Position numbers and translations under genes: made by a program | Notes under the pieces: generated by a model | Database searches by the model: none | What the model was told of the DNA's origin: nothing | What the model saw: only the letters and a program-made list of their open reading frames with translations | Origin: Streptomyces xanthochromogenes | GTDB taxonomy: Bacteria; Actinomycetota; Actinomycetes; Streptomycetales; Streptomycetaceae | DNA: 64,000 nucleotides | Reading direction: 5' to 3' | NCBI RefSeq assembly: GCF_014650455.1 | Contig: NZ_BMUZ01000019.1 | Span: 1 to 64,000, forward strand | Shown: positions 1-8,375 of the stretch, piece after piece | How the letters are laid out: each line of letters opens with the position of its first letter | Position numbering within the stretch: the stretch's first letter is position 1

Positions 1-269
1 GCCCGACCCCGCACCCGGCGCCTCCCGCACCGGTGCCCCCGGCCGTGCACCGGCCGGCGCCGGCCGTGGTGCCGCCCGCGCCGAGCGCGCCGCCACCGCG
101 CCCGGGGCCGCAGGCCGTGCCCCGGATCACCCTGCGCAACTACCAGATGCCGCCGCGCAAGAAGCCCGCGCCCCGGCTCTCCCCCGTCACCTTCACCCTG
201 CTCATCACCGCCCCCGCCGTCATCGGCGCGGCCCTGTTGCGCTCCCGCTCCGGCTCGCGCTCGCGCTGA
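1..269 (+). CDS. 3' end of a proline-rich protein with a C-terminal membrane segment (partial)
   Basis: An open frame enters from the left edge (first full codon at position 3) without any stop and ends at TGA 267-269, so the start lies outside the window. The visible part is proline- and alanine-rich, then has one hydrophobic stretch (FTLLITAPAVIGAALL) and a short arginine/serine tail, consistent with a tail-anchored or single-pass membrane protein. The next gene starts 25 nt downstream on the same strand, so the two may be co-transcribed. No family is recognisable from this fragment. Confidence 0.6.
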   Translation, partial: PTPHPAPPAPVPPAVHRPAPAVVPPAPSAPPPRPGPQAVPRITLRNYQMPPRKKPAPRLSPVTFTLLITAPAVIGAALLRSRSGSRSR

Positions 270-294
270 GCCCCCTTTTCCTTGAGAGGTCCCG

Positions 295-1056
295 TTGTCC
301 GACTGGCTCGTCCTGGTCATCGCCATGGCCGCCGCATGCGCGGTCGTGCTCACCATCACCCTGTTCAGCAGCCGCCGGATCACCCCGGACGTCGACACGT
401 CCGAGACTCCCGACGTCATCGAGTACATGACGATGATGATCGGCGTGGTGTACGCCATCGTCCTCGGCCTCGCCATCGCCGGCGTCTGGGAGGGCCGCGG
501 AGCCGCCCAGGCGGACGTACAGCAGGAGGCCCAGGCCCTGCACGAGATCAGCCAGCGCGTGCAGGTGTACCCGGCGGAGGTGCGCGACCGGACCCGGGCC
601 GACGTCGACGCGTACGTCAGCTACGTGGTGCACACCGAGTGGAGCCACATGGCCAAGCACGGTGACCTGACCGACGAGGGCACCGAGAAGCTGGAGAAGA
701 TCCGCCGCGACGTGACGGACTACCACCCGGCGAACGACTTCGAGGCCCAGGCCTACCAGCCGGTGATCGACCAGGTGGGCGCGGTGGACGCCGCCCGCAC
801 CGCCCGCGGGCAGGGGGCGGGTGCCACGATGCCCGGGGTCGTGTGGTTCGGCCTGATCATCGGCGCCCTCGTCACGGTCGGGCTCATCTTCACGATGCAG
901 ATCAGGCGCAGCTGGCGGGAGCTGCTGCTCGCCGGCCTCTTCAGCGCCCTGATCGCCTTCCTGCTCTTCCTGATCTGGGACTTCGACGCCCCCTTCGGCC
1001 GGGGCATCTCGGCGACCGCGGGCCCGTTCATGGACCTGTTCCCCGGCATCGGCTGA
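295..1056 (+). CDS. DUF4239-type (bestrophin-like) membrane protein
   Basis: A 253-residue protein starting at TTG 295, preceded by a GAGAGG ribosome binding site. There is an N-terminal membrane helix (residues 2-24), a second hydrophobic segment around 42-63 (MTMMIGVVYAIVLGLAIAGV), a soluble region of about 110 residues, then two helices near 180-198 and 207-225. The DTSETPDVIEYMTMMIGVVYA region and the overall layout are typical of the DUF4239 family, which is distantly bestrophin-like; its function is unknown. It could be a channel or a scaffold. The family call is from recall of the pattern and is moderately secure. Confidence 0.75.
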   Translation: MSDWLVLVIAMAAACAVVLTITLFSSRRITPDVDTSETPDVIEYMTMMIGVVYAIVLGLAIAGVWEGRGAAQADVQQEAQALHEISQRVQVYPAEVRDRTRADVDAYVSYVVHTEWSHMAKHGDLTDEGTEKLEKIRRDVTDYHPANDFEAQAYQPVIDQVGAVDAARTARGQGAGATMPGVVWFGLIIGALVTVGLIFTMQIRRSWRELLLAGLFSALIAFLLFLIWDFDAPFGRGISATAGPFMDLFPGIG

Positions 1057-1261
1057 CACCCCCGGCCCGCCGGGCCGCGCCTCGTGGCTCCGCCGCACCG
1101 GCGGGGCCTTTGCTCGGCCGGGCGGGGGACGGCGATGCCCCATTCGCCGGACAGCGATCGCGACACGCCGGGCCGCCTCCTAGCGTTTCGGGCATCGAGG
1201 TGCATTTCACCCCATGTGGAATCGGATCCGCAGCTGCTCCTCGGGGACCGGAGGACTGACC

Positions 1262-1858
1262 ATGGGCGCGATACGCATCGCATCCGCCACCCTGCTCGGC
1301 GCCGTCGCCGCCCTCACCCTCGCCGTGCCGACGACTGCCGCAGCGGCCGGGGGCAGCACCGGCGGAAGCACGGGGAGCAGCACCGGGAGCAGCACCGGCG
1401 GAAGCAACATCACGCCGTTCGGCTTCAGCATCACCCCCTCGGTGATCGCGCCCGGCGGTCAGGTCACGCTGAACGTCACCGGGTGCTCCACCGAGGCCAC
1501 CGTGTCCTCCGGAGTCTTCGACACGGTCACCGTGCCCAAGGACAGTTCGAGGAACGCGACGGTCGACTGGGACGCCAAGCGAGGCGCCGCGTACACCGTG
1601 ACGTTCTCCTGCGACGGCGCGCGCGGTACCAGCCAGCTGACGATCAGCGGCGGTTCGCCGACCACCAGCTCGACCGTGCGCCCCACCGTCCGGCCCACCG
1701 TCACCACCCCGCGCGGCGTCCGCGGCGGTCTGGGCGGCAGCGTGGACGGCTCCCTGAGCCCCGTCGAACTCGCGACCGGCGCCACGCTCATCGCGCTGGC
1801 GACCGGGGGCACGGGCTACGCCCTGTACCGCCGGCGTACCACCGGCCGGCGCCACTAG
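1262..1858 (+). CDS. Secreted surface protein with GGLGG-TM-arginine C terminus, sortase neighbourhood
   Basis: I chose ATG 1262 because GGAGG lies just upstream; an earlier in-frame start at 1214 would put extra residues before a clean signal peptide. The 198-residue product has a signal peptide (to about residue 29), a Gly/Ser/Thr repeat linker, a beta-rich domain with two cysteines (GCSTEA and FSCDGA), a Thr/Pro stalk, then RGGLGGS, a hydrophobic helix and an RRRTTGRRH tail. That end resembles a cell-wall sorting signal but has no LPXTG. It is a paralogue in layout of the gene at 1957-2451, and a class F sortase follows at 2776. Role inferred: surface display. Confidence 0.8.
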   Translation: MGAIRIASATLLGAVAALTLAVPTTAAAAGGSTGGSTGSSTGSSTGGSNITPFGFSITPSVIAPGGQVTLNVTGCSTEATVSSGVFDTVTVPKDSSRNATVDWDAKRGAAYTVTFSCDGARGTSQLTISGGSPTTSSTVRPTVRPTVTTPRGVRGGLGGSVDGSLSPVELATGATLIALATGGTGYALYRRRTTGRRH

Positions 1859-1884
1859 CGCCGGTCGCGCGACCACGCACACCC

Positions 1885-1920
1885 GTCGCCCCCGAGTCCT
1901 GGCCAGGACTCGGGGGCGAC
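1885..1920. terminator. Bidirectional hairpin between convergent genes
   Basis: A perfect inverted repeat with two 18-nt arms and no extra spacer (arms 1885-1902 and 1903-1920) sits between the converging stops at 1858 and 1957. There is no T-tract, as is common for Streptomyces terminators. Confidence 0.8.
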
Positions 1921-1956
1921 CGGCCGTTGCGATCCTTCCGGGGAGGTTCGTCCCGG

Positions 1957-2451
1957 TCAGACCCCTACGCCCTGGCGCCGGCGGCGGGCGATGAACAGCG
2001 CGCCGCCGAGCGCGGCCGTGCCGACGAGGGTGCCGCCGACCGCCATCTCGGTGTCGGTGGGGCCGGCCGCGCCGCCGAGGCCGCCGTCGGCTCCGCGGCC
2101 TTCGAGGACGCGGAAGCTGCGCGTCGCCACCCGGTCGTTGTCGTTGCACTTGACCGCCAGGCTGTACGTGCCCGGCGTCGTGGAGTCGTGGATCCTCGCG
2201 GTCGCGTAGTTGACGTCGCCCGACGACAGGTGGACCTCGTCGAAGGCGTTCGAACTGACCCTGCCGCCGTTGTGGCAGCCCCTGGCGGTGATCCGCAGAG
2301 TGGCGCCCTGGTGGACCGCGTAGGGGTCGACTTCGACACTGGTCGGGCCACCGCCGCCGCCCGGCGGGCCTCCGGCGACGGCCGCCGGGGCGGCGAACCC
2401 GACCGCGGCGCCGACCACCAGCGCCACCGTTAGAGCGCGTGAAGCACGCAT
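1957..2451 (-). CDS. Secreted surface protein, paralogue of the 1262-1858 product
   Basis: A 164-residue protein; ATG 2451 is preceded by GGAGG at good spacing. It has a signal peptide (MRASRALTVALVVGAAVG...), a beta-rich domain with a cysteine pair (ARGCHNGG and VKCNDNDR), and a C terminus reading ADGGLGGAAG, a hydrophobic helix and ARRRRQ. Domain order, cysteine spacing and the GGLGG-helix-arginine end match the convergent neighbour, suggesting an old duplication. Such pairs next to class F sortases look like sortase clients or stalk proteins, but no canonical LPXTG is present, so covalent anchoring is only an inference. Confidence 0.8.
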   Translation of the reverse strand: MRASRALTVALVVGAAVGFAAPAAVAGGPPGGGGGPTSVEVDPYAVHQGATLRITARGCHNGGRVSSNAFDEVHLSSGDVNYATARIHDSTTPGTYSLAVKCNDNDRVATRSFRVLEGRGADGGLGGAAGPTDTEMAVGGTLVGTAALGGALFIARRRRQGVGV

Positions 2452-2775
2452 CGTTGAACCTCCATGGGAGGACGCCCCGGAGCCGTGCTCCGGGATGATC
2501 GACGAGTACGCCTCCCATGACGAACCCTCACCGCCGCTCATACAAGCCGCATTTCGGCACTGATCCACCCTGGTGAACCGTGGCTCCCCCGTGCGCTTCG
2601 GAATCTGACGGACCCGCAGGTCACAGGCCGTCAGATCATTTTCGGCGGGGCGTTACCCGGATGGCTCAGGCCCGGTGGACAGCACCCGTTCGCCGCTTCC
2701 CGATCGCCGGTCGGTCACGTGGCCCTTACGTTGCTCGGAGGCGCTGAGGGTGGACGGCGAAGGAGACGGAGAGAC

Positions 2776-3432
2776 ATGGCGCAGGACGAGTACGGCATGG
2801 AGCGTCGCAGATACTCCCCGTGGGGAGCGCTGGCCCTGGTGATGCTCACCGGCCTCGCGCTGCTGCGCAACGGCGCGGACGTGACGATGGGCCCGCCGCA
2901 GCCCGCCGCGGCGGCGGCGCTGACCAGCACCGCGGGGACCGCGTCCCCGCCCCCGTCGGCCGCGGTCGAGCCGCTGCCCTTCGCCCCGGCGTCCCGGGTG
3001 CGGATCGAGTCGATCAACGTGAACGCCCCCGTCATGGACGTCGGCACCGACCCCCAGGGCTGGGTGCAGGCTCCCCCGCCCGAGGACCCGAACCTGGCGG
3101 GCTGGTACCAGAACGGGGTGGCCCCGGGCATGCGCGGCACATCGGTCGTGGTCGGCCACGTCGACAACATGAAGGGCCCCGCGGTGTTCTACGGCCTCGG
3201 CTCCCTGCAGAAGGGCAGTCACATCGAGGTGGACCGCTTCGACGGCCGCACGGCGGTGTTCGAGGTGTACGGCGTCGAGGTCTTCGACAAGGCCACCTTC
3301 CCGGGTGCCCGGGTGTACGGCGACACCGGGCACCCGGAGCTCCGGGTGATCACGTGCGGCGGCGGCTTCTCCAGGTCCCGCGGGTACGACGGGAACGTCG
3401 TGGCGTTCGCCCGCCTCGTGTCCGTCAAGTAG
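2776..3432 (+). CDS. Class F sortase
   Basis: A 218-residue membrane-anchored cysteine transpeptidase. ATG 2776 has GGAGA upstream; an in-frame ATG at 2719 is possible but would add an unlikely arginine-rich leader. Residues about 16-30 form a single N-terminal membrane helix, followed by a Pro/Ala linker and the sortase barrel. Catalytic residues are visible: His128 in VVVGHVDN, Cys194 in VITCGG, and an arginine at about 200-202 (SRSRGYDGN). The small size and the RIESINVNAPV start of the domain are typical of class F enzymes of Actinobacteria. Likely substrates are the two GGLGG proteins upstream. Confidence 0.9.
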   Translation: MAQDEYGMERRRYSPWGALALVMLTGLALLRNGADVTMGPPQPAAAAALTSTAGTASPPPSAAVEPLPFAPASRVRIESINVNAPVMDVGTDPQGWVQAPPPEDPNLAGWYQNGVAPGMRGTSVVVGHVDNMKGPAVFYGLGSLQKGSHIEVDRFDGRTAVFEVYGVEVFDKATFPGARVYGDTGHPELRVITCGGGFSRSRGYDGNVVAFARLVSVK

Positions 3433-3448
3433 CCCCGACGCGACGGGC

Positions 3449-3467
3449 GCGGCCGCCCCACGGCCGC
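3449..3467. terminator. Putative hairpin terminator between sortase and deacetylase genes
   Basis: Arms GCGGCCG (3449-3455) and CGGCCGC (3461-3467) with a 5-nt loop lie in the 45-nt gap between the convergent stops at 3432 and 3478. Confidence 0.5.
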
Positions 3468-3477
3468 CGCCCCGGAT

Positions 3478-4311
3478 TCATCTGCGGCGCGGCGGAACCT
3501 TCAACTCGTAGCCCTGCTTGAGGAGTTCGGGCAGATAGGTGCGCAGGGCCGCGACGCTCTGCGAGCGGTCGCCGCCCGCGTCGTGCGAGAGCACCACGAC
3601 GCCGGGCGCGGCCCCTTCCAGCACCCGGCTGATGATGGTGGGTGTGCCGGGCGTGGTCCAGTCGAGGGTGTCGACGGTCCAGGCGAGCGGCTCCATGCCC
3701 ATCTCGGCCTGGATCTCGAAGACATTGCGGTTCCACGCCCCGTACGGCGCCCGGAACCACTGCGGCGCCTCGCCGAGGGTCTGCTCGATGACCTCGCTGG
3801 TGCGGCCGATCTCGGAGCGGATCAGGGCGGAGGCCGTCTTGTTGAGCTGCGGGTGGGTCCAGGTGTGGTTGCCGACCACGTGCCCGTCGTCCCGCATCTC
3901 GCGCACCAGGTCCCGGTTGTCGGTGGCCATCTCGCCGCACAGGAAGAACACCGCGCGCACGTCGTGCTCGCGCAGGGTCTTGAGGATGCCGGGCGTGTAG
4001 CGCGGGTCCGGCCCGTCGTCGAAGGTGAGCACCATGGAGCGCTCCCCCAGCTGGGGCATGCTCAGGAACGGCCTGGTGCGCACCGGCGGCAGCGCGGTGT
4101 GATAGCGCGGCGGGATGTAGGCGGTCATGGGTTCCAGCCGGTACGCGCTGGCACGCACGGGGGGCGCGACGGCCTGGGGGCCCGCGGCCTGCGGGGCCGC
4201 GCGGGGCGCGGTGGCCGGGGCGACGGTGTCCTCCGCGGTGAGCACGCGTACCGCGGCTGCGGCTCCGAGACAGCCGGTGATGCGCAGCAGTGTCCGCCGA
4301 CTGGGGAGCAT
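3478..4311 (-). CDS. Secreted polysaccharide deacetylase (CE4/NodB family)
   Basis: Carbohydrate esterase family 4 enzyme that would remove N-acetyl groups from a cell-wall or capsule polymer outside the membrane. All NodB motifs are visible in order: LTFDDGPDP (metal and base aspartates), GNHTWTHP (metal histidines), WFRAPYG, the TLDWTTPG segment and VLSHDAGG. The N terminus MLPSRRTLLRITG looks like a Tat signal. I prefer ATG 4311 because AAAGGGATC precedes it; ATG 4326 (adding MKRDQ) has no ribosome binding site. The metal-binding set is complete, so activity is expected. Confidence 0.9.
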   Translation of the reverse strand: MLPSRRTLLRITGCLGAAAAVRVLTAEDTVAPATAPRAAPQAAGPQAVAPPVRASAYRLEPMTAYIPPRYHTALPPVRTRPFLSMPQLGERSMVLTFDDGPDPRYTPGILKTLREHDVRAVFFLCGEMATDNRDLVREMRDDGHVVGNHTWTHPQLNKTASALIRSEIGRTSEVIEQTLGEAPQWFRAPYGAWNRNVFEIQAEMGMEPLAWTVDTLDWTTPGTPTIISRVLEGAAPGVVVLSHDAGGDRSQSVAALRTYLPELLKQGYELKVPPRRR

Positions 4312-4455
4312 CTGATCCCTTTTCATGACATACGGCTTTTGTTCGTCATGGCGGCAGATTAGGGCGTACCGGGCGCCACGAGGCCGACGAAACGTCAACA
4401 GCGCGATGACACCAGCACGAATGGAGTCACCCGGCGCGGTTGCCGTCGGGCGTGT

Positions 4456-7400
4456 TCAGGTGCGGCGGACCAGCGGGAAGGGCAGGGTCTCGCGGATGGT
4501 GAGACCGGTGAGGAACATGACGAGCCGGTCCACGCCGATGCCGAGGCCGCCGGTGGGCGGCATCGCGTATTCGAGCGCGTCGAGGAAGTCCTCGTCGATC
4601 TCCATCGCCTCGGGGTCGCCGCCCGCCGCGAGCAGCGACTGTGCGGTGAGCCTGCGGCGCTGCTCGACGGGGTCGGTCAACTCCGAGTAGGCGGTGCCCA
4701 GTTCGGTGCCGAAGGCGACCAGGTCCCAGCGTTCCGCGAGCCGGGGGTCCCTGCGGTGCTGGCGGGTCAGCGGGGAGACGTCGGTGGGGAAGTCCTTGTA
4801 GAAGGTGGGCAGCTTCGTCTTCTCCTCGACGAGCCGCTCGTACATTTCGAGCACGACGTCGCCGCGCGTGTCGTCCGGGGTGTGCGGGACGTGCACCCGG
4901 TCGCAGAGCCGGCGCAGCCGCTGCTCGTCGGTGTCGGCGTCGATCTCCTCGCCGAGCGCCTCGGACACCGCCCCGTACAGCGTCTTGACCGGCCAGGGCC
5001 CGGAGATGTCGTACTCGACGACCTTGCCGTCCGGGTCCGCCTTGCGGGCGATCGGGGAGCCGAAGGCGGCGGTGGCCGCACCCTGGATCAGCTCGCGGGT
5101 GAGGTCGAGCATCACGTCGTAGTCGGCGTACGCCTGGTAGGCCTCCAGCATCGTGAACTCGGGGTTGTGCTTGTAGGAGACGCCCTCGTTGCGGAAGGTG
5201 CGGCCCATCTCGAAGACCTTCTCGACGCCGCCGACGCAGAGCCGCTTGAGGTACAGCTCGGGTGCGATGCGCAGGTACAGATCGAGGTCGTAGGCGTTGA
5301 TGTGGGTGGTGAAGGGGCGCGCGTTGGCGCCACCGTGGATCTGCTGGAGCATCGGCGTCTCGACCTCCAGGTAGCCGCGCTCCAGCAGGCCCTGGCGCAG
5401 CGCCTGGACGGCCGTGGAGCGGGCCCGGACGACCTCGCGGGCCTCGGGGCTCGCCACCAGGTCGAGATAGCGGCGGCGCACCCGGGCCTCGGGGTCCGCG
5501 AGGCCGCGCCGCTTGTCGGGCAGCGGACGCAGGCACTTGGCCGTCATCTGCCAGCCGGTGGCGAACAGCGAGAACTCTCCCTTCGCGCTCGGACCGGTCG
5601 TGCCGGTGGCGGTGATGTGGTCGCCGAGGTCCACGTCGTGGGTGAACCGGTCGAGGACCTCCGCGCCCGCGCCCTCGCGGGTGAGGGCGAGTTGGAGGTC
5701 GCCGGACCAGTCGCGCAGGACGGCGAAGACGACACCGCCGAAGTCCCGTACGGCCATGACGCGTCCGGCCACGGTCGCGCCGATGCCCTCGCCCTCGGCC
5801 CTGAGCCGGGCCAGGGTGTGGGTGCGCGCCGGGATGACGACGGGGTAGGGCTCGGTGCCGTCCGCGCGCAGCCGGTCGAGCTTGCGGTGGCGTACCCGTA
5901 CCTGGTCCGGGAGTTGACGCTCCGTCACCCCTGCGTCGGTGGGCCCGGCGAGGCCGAGCGCCTCGATGGAGGGCAGACCCGCGGTGGTGACCGGCGTGGT
6001 GACGCCCTTGTGATGGCCCTTGCCCCAGAGCTTGCGCAGGCTCGGCACCGACACGAAGCCCTCGGCGATGCCGGAGGCCAGCCCGACCCGGGCGAGGGAG
6101 CCCGCGTCGCCGTAGCAGAGGAAGCGGGGGAACCACTGCGGCTGGTACTTCACGTTGGAGCGGTACAGGGCTTCCAGCTGCCACCACTTGGAGAAGAACA
6201 GGAGCAGCTTGCGCCACAGCCGCAGCACGGGTCCGGCACCGATGCGGGCGCCCTCCTCGAAGGCGGAGCGGAACACCGCGAAGTTGAGCGAGATCCTGCG
6301 CACCCCCAACTTCGGCACGGTGGCGCAGAGTTCGGCGACCATGAACTCCATGACACCGTTGGGCGCGCTGCGGTCGCGGCGCATCAGGTCGAGCGAGATG
6401 CCGTCGGGGCCCCAGGGGACGAAGGAGAGCAGCGCGATCAGCTTGGCGTCGGCGTCGAAGGCCTCGACGAGCAGGCAGTCGCCGTCGGCGGGGTCGCCGA
6501 GCCGGTCGAGCGCCATCGAGAAGCCGCGCTCGGTCTCGGTGTCGCGCCAGGCGTCGGCGCGGTCGACGATCCCCCGCATCTCCTCGTCGCTGAGCGCCGA
6601 GTGGCGGCGGATCCGGGTGGTGGCCCCGGTCCGCTCGACGCGGCGGACCGCCTGGCGGGTGACACGCATGTCGCGGCCGTCGAGGTCGAACCTCGCGACG
6701 TTCAGGATCGCCTCGTCGCCGAGCTGGATCGCGCCGAGCCCGTGCCGGGCGTAGGCGGTCGCGCCCTCCTCGGACGCGCCCATCACGGCGGGCGCCCAGG
6801 CGTACTTGCGGGCGACGTCGAGCCAGGCGTCGATCGCCGGCCCCCACGCCCCCTCGTCCCCCACGGGGTCACCGCTGGCCAGGGCCACGCCGGCCTCGAC
6901 CCGGTAGGTGACGGCGGCCTTGCCGTTGGGCGAGAAGACGACGGCCTTGTCACGCCGGGTGGCGAAGTAGCCCAGCGAGTCCTGGCGTCCGTAGGCGCCG
7001 AGCAGCGCCCGGATGCGGGGCTCCTCGTCGCCGTGCAGGGCGGCCTCCATCCGCTGCGAGCGGAAGAGCGTGGAGGCGGCGGTCAGCAGGGCGATCGCAC
7101 CGAACAGGCCGAGGAAGAAGTACAGCGGCCGGGGCGGGCTCCCGTCGAAGCGGCCGCTGGAGACGAGCCCGCCGAACACGCGGTTGGTGGCCCAGAGCAG
7201 GCGCTGGCCGCGCGGCAGGGTGTTGGGGAACAGTTCGATCAGGCCCCAGCCGACGAGGACGCCCGCCGCGAGACCCAGGCACAGCACCCCCACGGCTCGG
7301 CGGAAGGCGCCTCTGCGGGTCTGTGCGTAGAACTGCTTGCGGGCCAGGATCAGCACCAGGAGGGCGGCTCCGCAGAACAGCCCGTTGGCGATCCACGCCC

Positions 7401-7725
7401 ATTCCATGACGGCGATGAGCAGCACGTCGAGCAGGAACAGCAGCCCCAGATAGACGACGACCAGCCACCAGGCGACCTTCTTGCGGGAGCCGATCGCGGC
7501 CGCGAGCAGCAGCAGGAAGACGGCGTACGCGAGGTTGGCGCTGACCGGCACGGCGACCCGGTCGAGGAACCAGGAGACCGGGTGGAGCAGTCGGCGCAGC
7601 GGCGGGATCAGCGCGATGACGGCACAGAACAGGCCGAGCACGCCGAAGAACATCGCGAACGCCTCGGGCACGCGCCCCAGAAAGCCGGTCCGGGACGGTG
7701 TCGGCGCCGCCTGGCTGACAGTCAT
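4456..7725 (-). CDS. lysX: LysX: lysylphosphatidylglycerol synthase fused to lysyl-tRNA synthetase
   Basis: A 1089-residue fusion. The N-terminal ~210 residues hold about six membrane helices (MprF-like); residues ~220-560 are the DUF2156 lysyltransferase domain; ~600-700 an OB-fold anticodon-binding domain; the rest a class II synthetase core with motif 2 (FRNEGVSYKHNPEFTMLEA) and motif 3 (GLGIGVDRLVMFLTG). It charges tRNA-Lys and passes lysine to phosphatidylglycerol, reducing surface charge and giving cationic-peptide resistance. The ATG at 7725 and a GTG at 7734 are both possible; neither has a clear ribosome binding site. A 71-nt gap separates it from the divergent stress-protein gene. 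Confidence 0.95.
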   Translation of the reverse strand: MTVSQAAPTPSRTGFLGRVPEAFAMFFGVLGLFCAVIALIPPLRRLLHPVSWFLDRVAVPVSANLAYAVFLLLLAAAIGSRKKVAWWLVVVYLGLLFLLDVLLIAVMEWAWIANGLFCGAALLVLILARKQFYAQTRRGAFRRAVGVLCLGLAAGVLVGWGLIELFPNTLPRGQRLLWATNRVFGGLVSSGRFDGSPPRPLYFFLGLFGAIALLTAASTLFRSQRMEAALHGDEEPRIRALLGAYGRQDSLGYFATRRDKAVVFSPNGKAAVTYRVEAGVALASGDPVGDEGAWGPAIDAWLDVARKYAWAPAVMGASEEGATAYARHGLGAIQLGDEAILNVARFDLDGRDMRVTRQAVRRVERTGATTRIRRHSALSDEEMRGIVDRADAWRDTETERGFSMALDRLGDPADGDCLLVEAFDADAKLIALLSFVPWGPDGISLDLMRRDRSAPNGVMEFMVAELCATVPKLGVRRISLNFAVFRSAFEEGARIGAGPVLRLWRKLLLFFSKWWQLEALYRSNVKYQPQWFPRFLCYGDAGSLARVGLASGIAEGFVSVPSLRKLWGKGHHKGVTTPVTTAGLPSIEALGLAGPTDAGVTERQLPDQVRVRHRKLDRLRADGTEPYPVVIPARTHTLARLRAEGEGIGATVAGRVMAVRDFGGVVFAVLRDWSGDLQLALTREGAGAEVLDRFTHDVDLGDHITATGTTGPSAKGEFSLFATGWQMTAKCLRPLPDKRRGLADPEARVRRRYLDLVASPEAREVVRARSTAVQALRQGLLERGYLEVETPMLQQIHGGANARPFTTHINAYDLDLYLRIAPELYLKRLCVGGVEKVFEMGRTFRNEGVSYKHNPEFTMLEAYQAYADYDVMLDLTRELIQGAATAAFGSPIARKADPDGKVVEYDISGPWPVKTLYGAVSEALGEEIDADTDEQRLRRLCDRVHVPHTPDDTRGDVVLEMYERLVEEKTKLPTFYKDFPTDVSPLTRQHRRDPRLAERWDLVAFGTELGTAYSELTDPVEQRRRLTAQSLLAAGGDPEAMEIDEDFLDALEYAMPPTGGLGIGVDRLVMFLTGLTIRETLPFPLVRRT

Positions 7726-7760
7726 GTTCAGCACTCTAGGGAGGCCGGGGCCGGGCCGCC

Positions 7761-7790
7761 TGTCGAAGGCGCCACCGGGCCCGTTAGCCT
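7761..7790 (+). promoter_or_regulatory. Possible promoter giving a leaderless universal-stress mRNA
   Basis: TGTCGA (7761-7766), an 18-nt spacer and TAGCCT (7785-7790) would place a transcription start about 7 nt downstream, at the GTG start codon 7797. No ribosome binding site precedes that GTG. The match is modest. Confidence 0.4.
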
Positions 7791-7796
7791 CGGGGC

Positions 7797-8276
7797 GTGA
7801 CAGAGCAGCAGCCCCAGCCCCTCCCCGACTCCCAGCGCTTCGAACGCGGCACCGACGGTCCGAAGGTGATCGTCGCCGGTGTCGACGGCTCGGACTCCTC
7901 CCTGCGGGCCGCGGCGTACGCCAGCGGCCTGGCCCGGCGCCAGAACGCGCTGCTCGCCCTCGTGTACGTCCAGCCGGTCCTTCCGGCGGGCGCAGCGCTC
8001 GGCGCCCCGGTCGCCGACACCACGGGAGAGATCGCCGAGGGCCTGGTCGCCGAGATCAGGGAGGCGGCCGAGCGGGTGCGCGGCATCTGGGACGTGCGCT
8101 GGGAGTTCCACACGTTCCGCGGCGACCCCTACTCCGGCCTGGTGACCGCGGCCGACGAGCTCACGGCGGACGCGGTCGTGGTGGGCGCGTCGGAGTCGGC
8201 CGGCCACCGCATCATCGGCTCGGTCGCCGTCCGCCTGGTGAAGGCGGGCCGCTGGCCGGTCACCGTGGTGCCGTAG
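7797..8276 (+). CDS. Universal stress protein (UspA family)
   Basis: A 159-residue single-domain USP starting at GTG 7797. It has the family start KVIVAGVDGSDSS and the nucleotide-binding signature VVVGASESAGHRIIGSVA near the C terminus followed by the final strand PVTVVP. The GxxGx9-10GS pattern suggests an ATP-binding type. The first 22 residues are a variable Gln/Pro-rich extension. It is divergent from lysX; no operon partner. Cytosolic stress role is known for the family, the specific cue is unknown. Confidence 0.9.
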   Translation: MTEQQPQPLPDSQRFERGTDGPKVIVAGVDGSDSSLRAAAYASGLARRQNALLALVYVQPVLPAGAALGAPVADTTGEIAEGLVAEIREAAERVRGIWDVRWEFHTFRGDPYSGLVTAADELTADAVVVGASESAGHRIIGSVAVRLVKAGRWPVTVVP

Positions 8277-8375
8277 CCGGGCCGCCGGCCTGCCATCGTG
8301 GTGCCGGAGCAGGGCCGGTCCCGGCCCGGTGACCGGATCGGGACCGCAAGGGGCGGCCCGGGCACCCGGCGGGCC

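Noticed and set aside
1214..1261. Earlier start for the first surface protein
   Set aside because: It would place 16 residues before a good signal peptide, while the ATG at 1262 has a GGAGG site.
4756..7800. A 1014-codon open frame on the plus strand
   Set aside because: It is antisense to lysX, whose domains and motifs are clear; composition is the arginine/glycine/valine bias typical of antisense frames in high-GC DNA.
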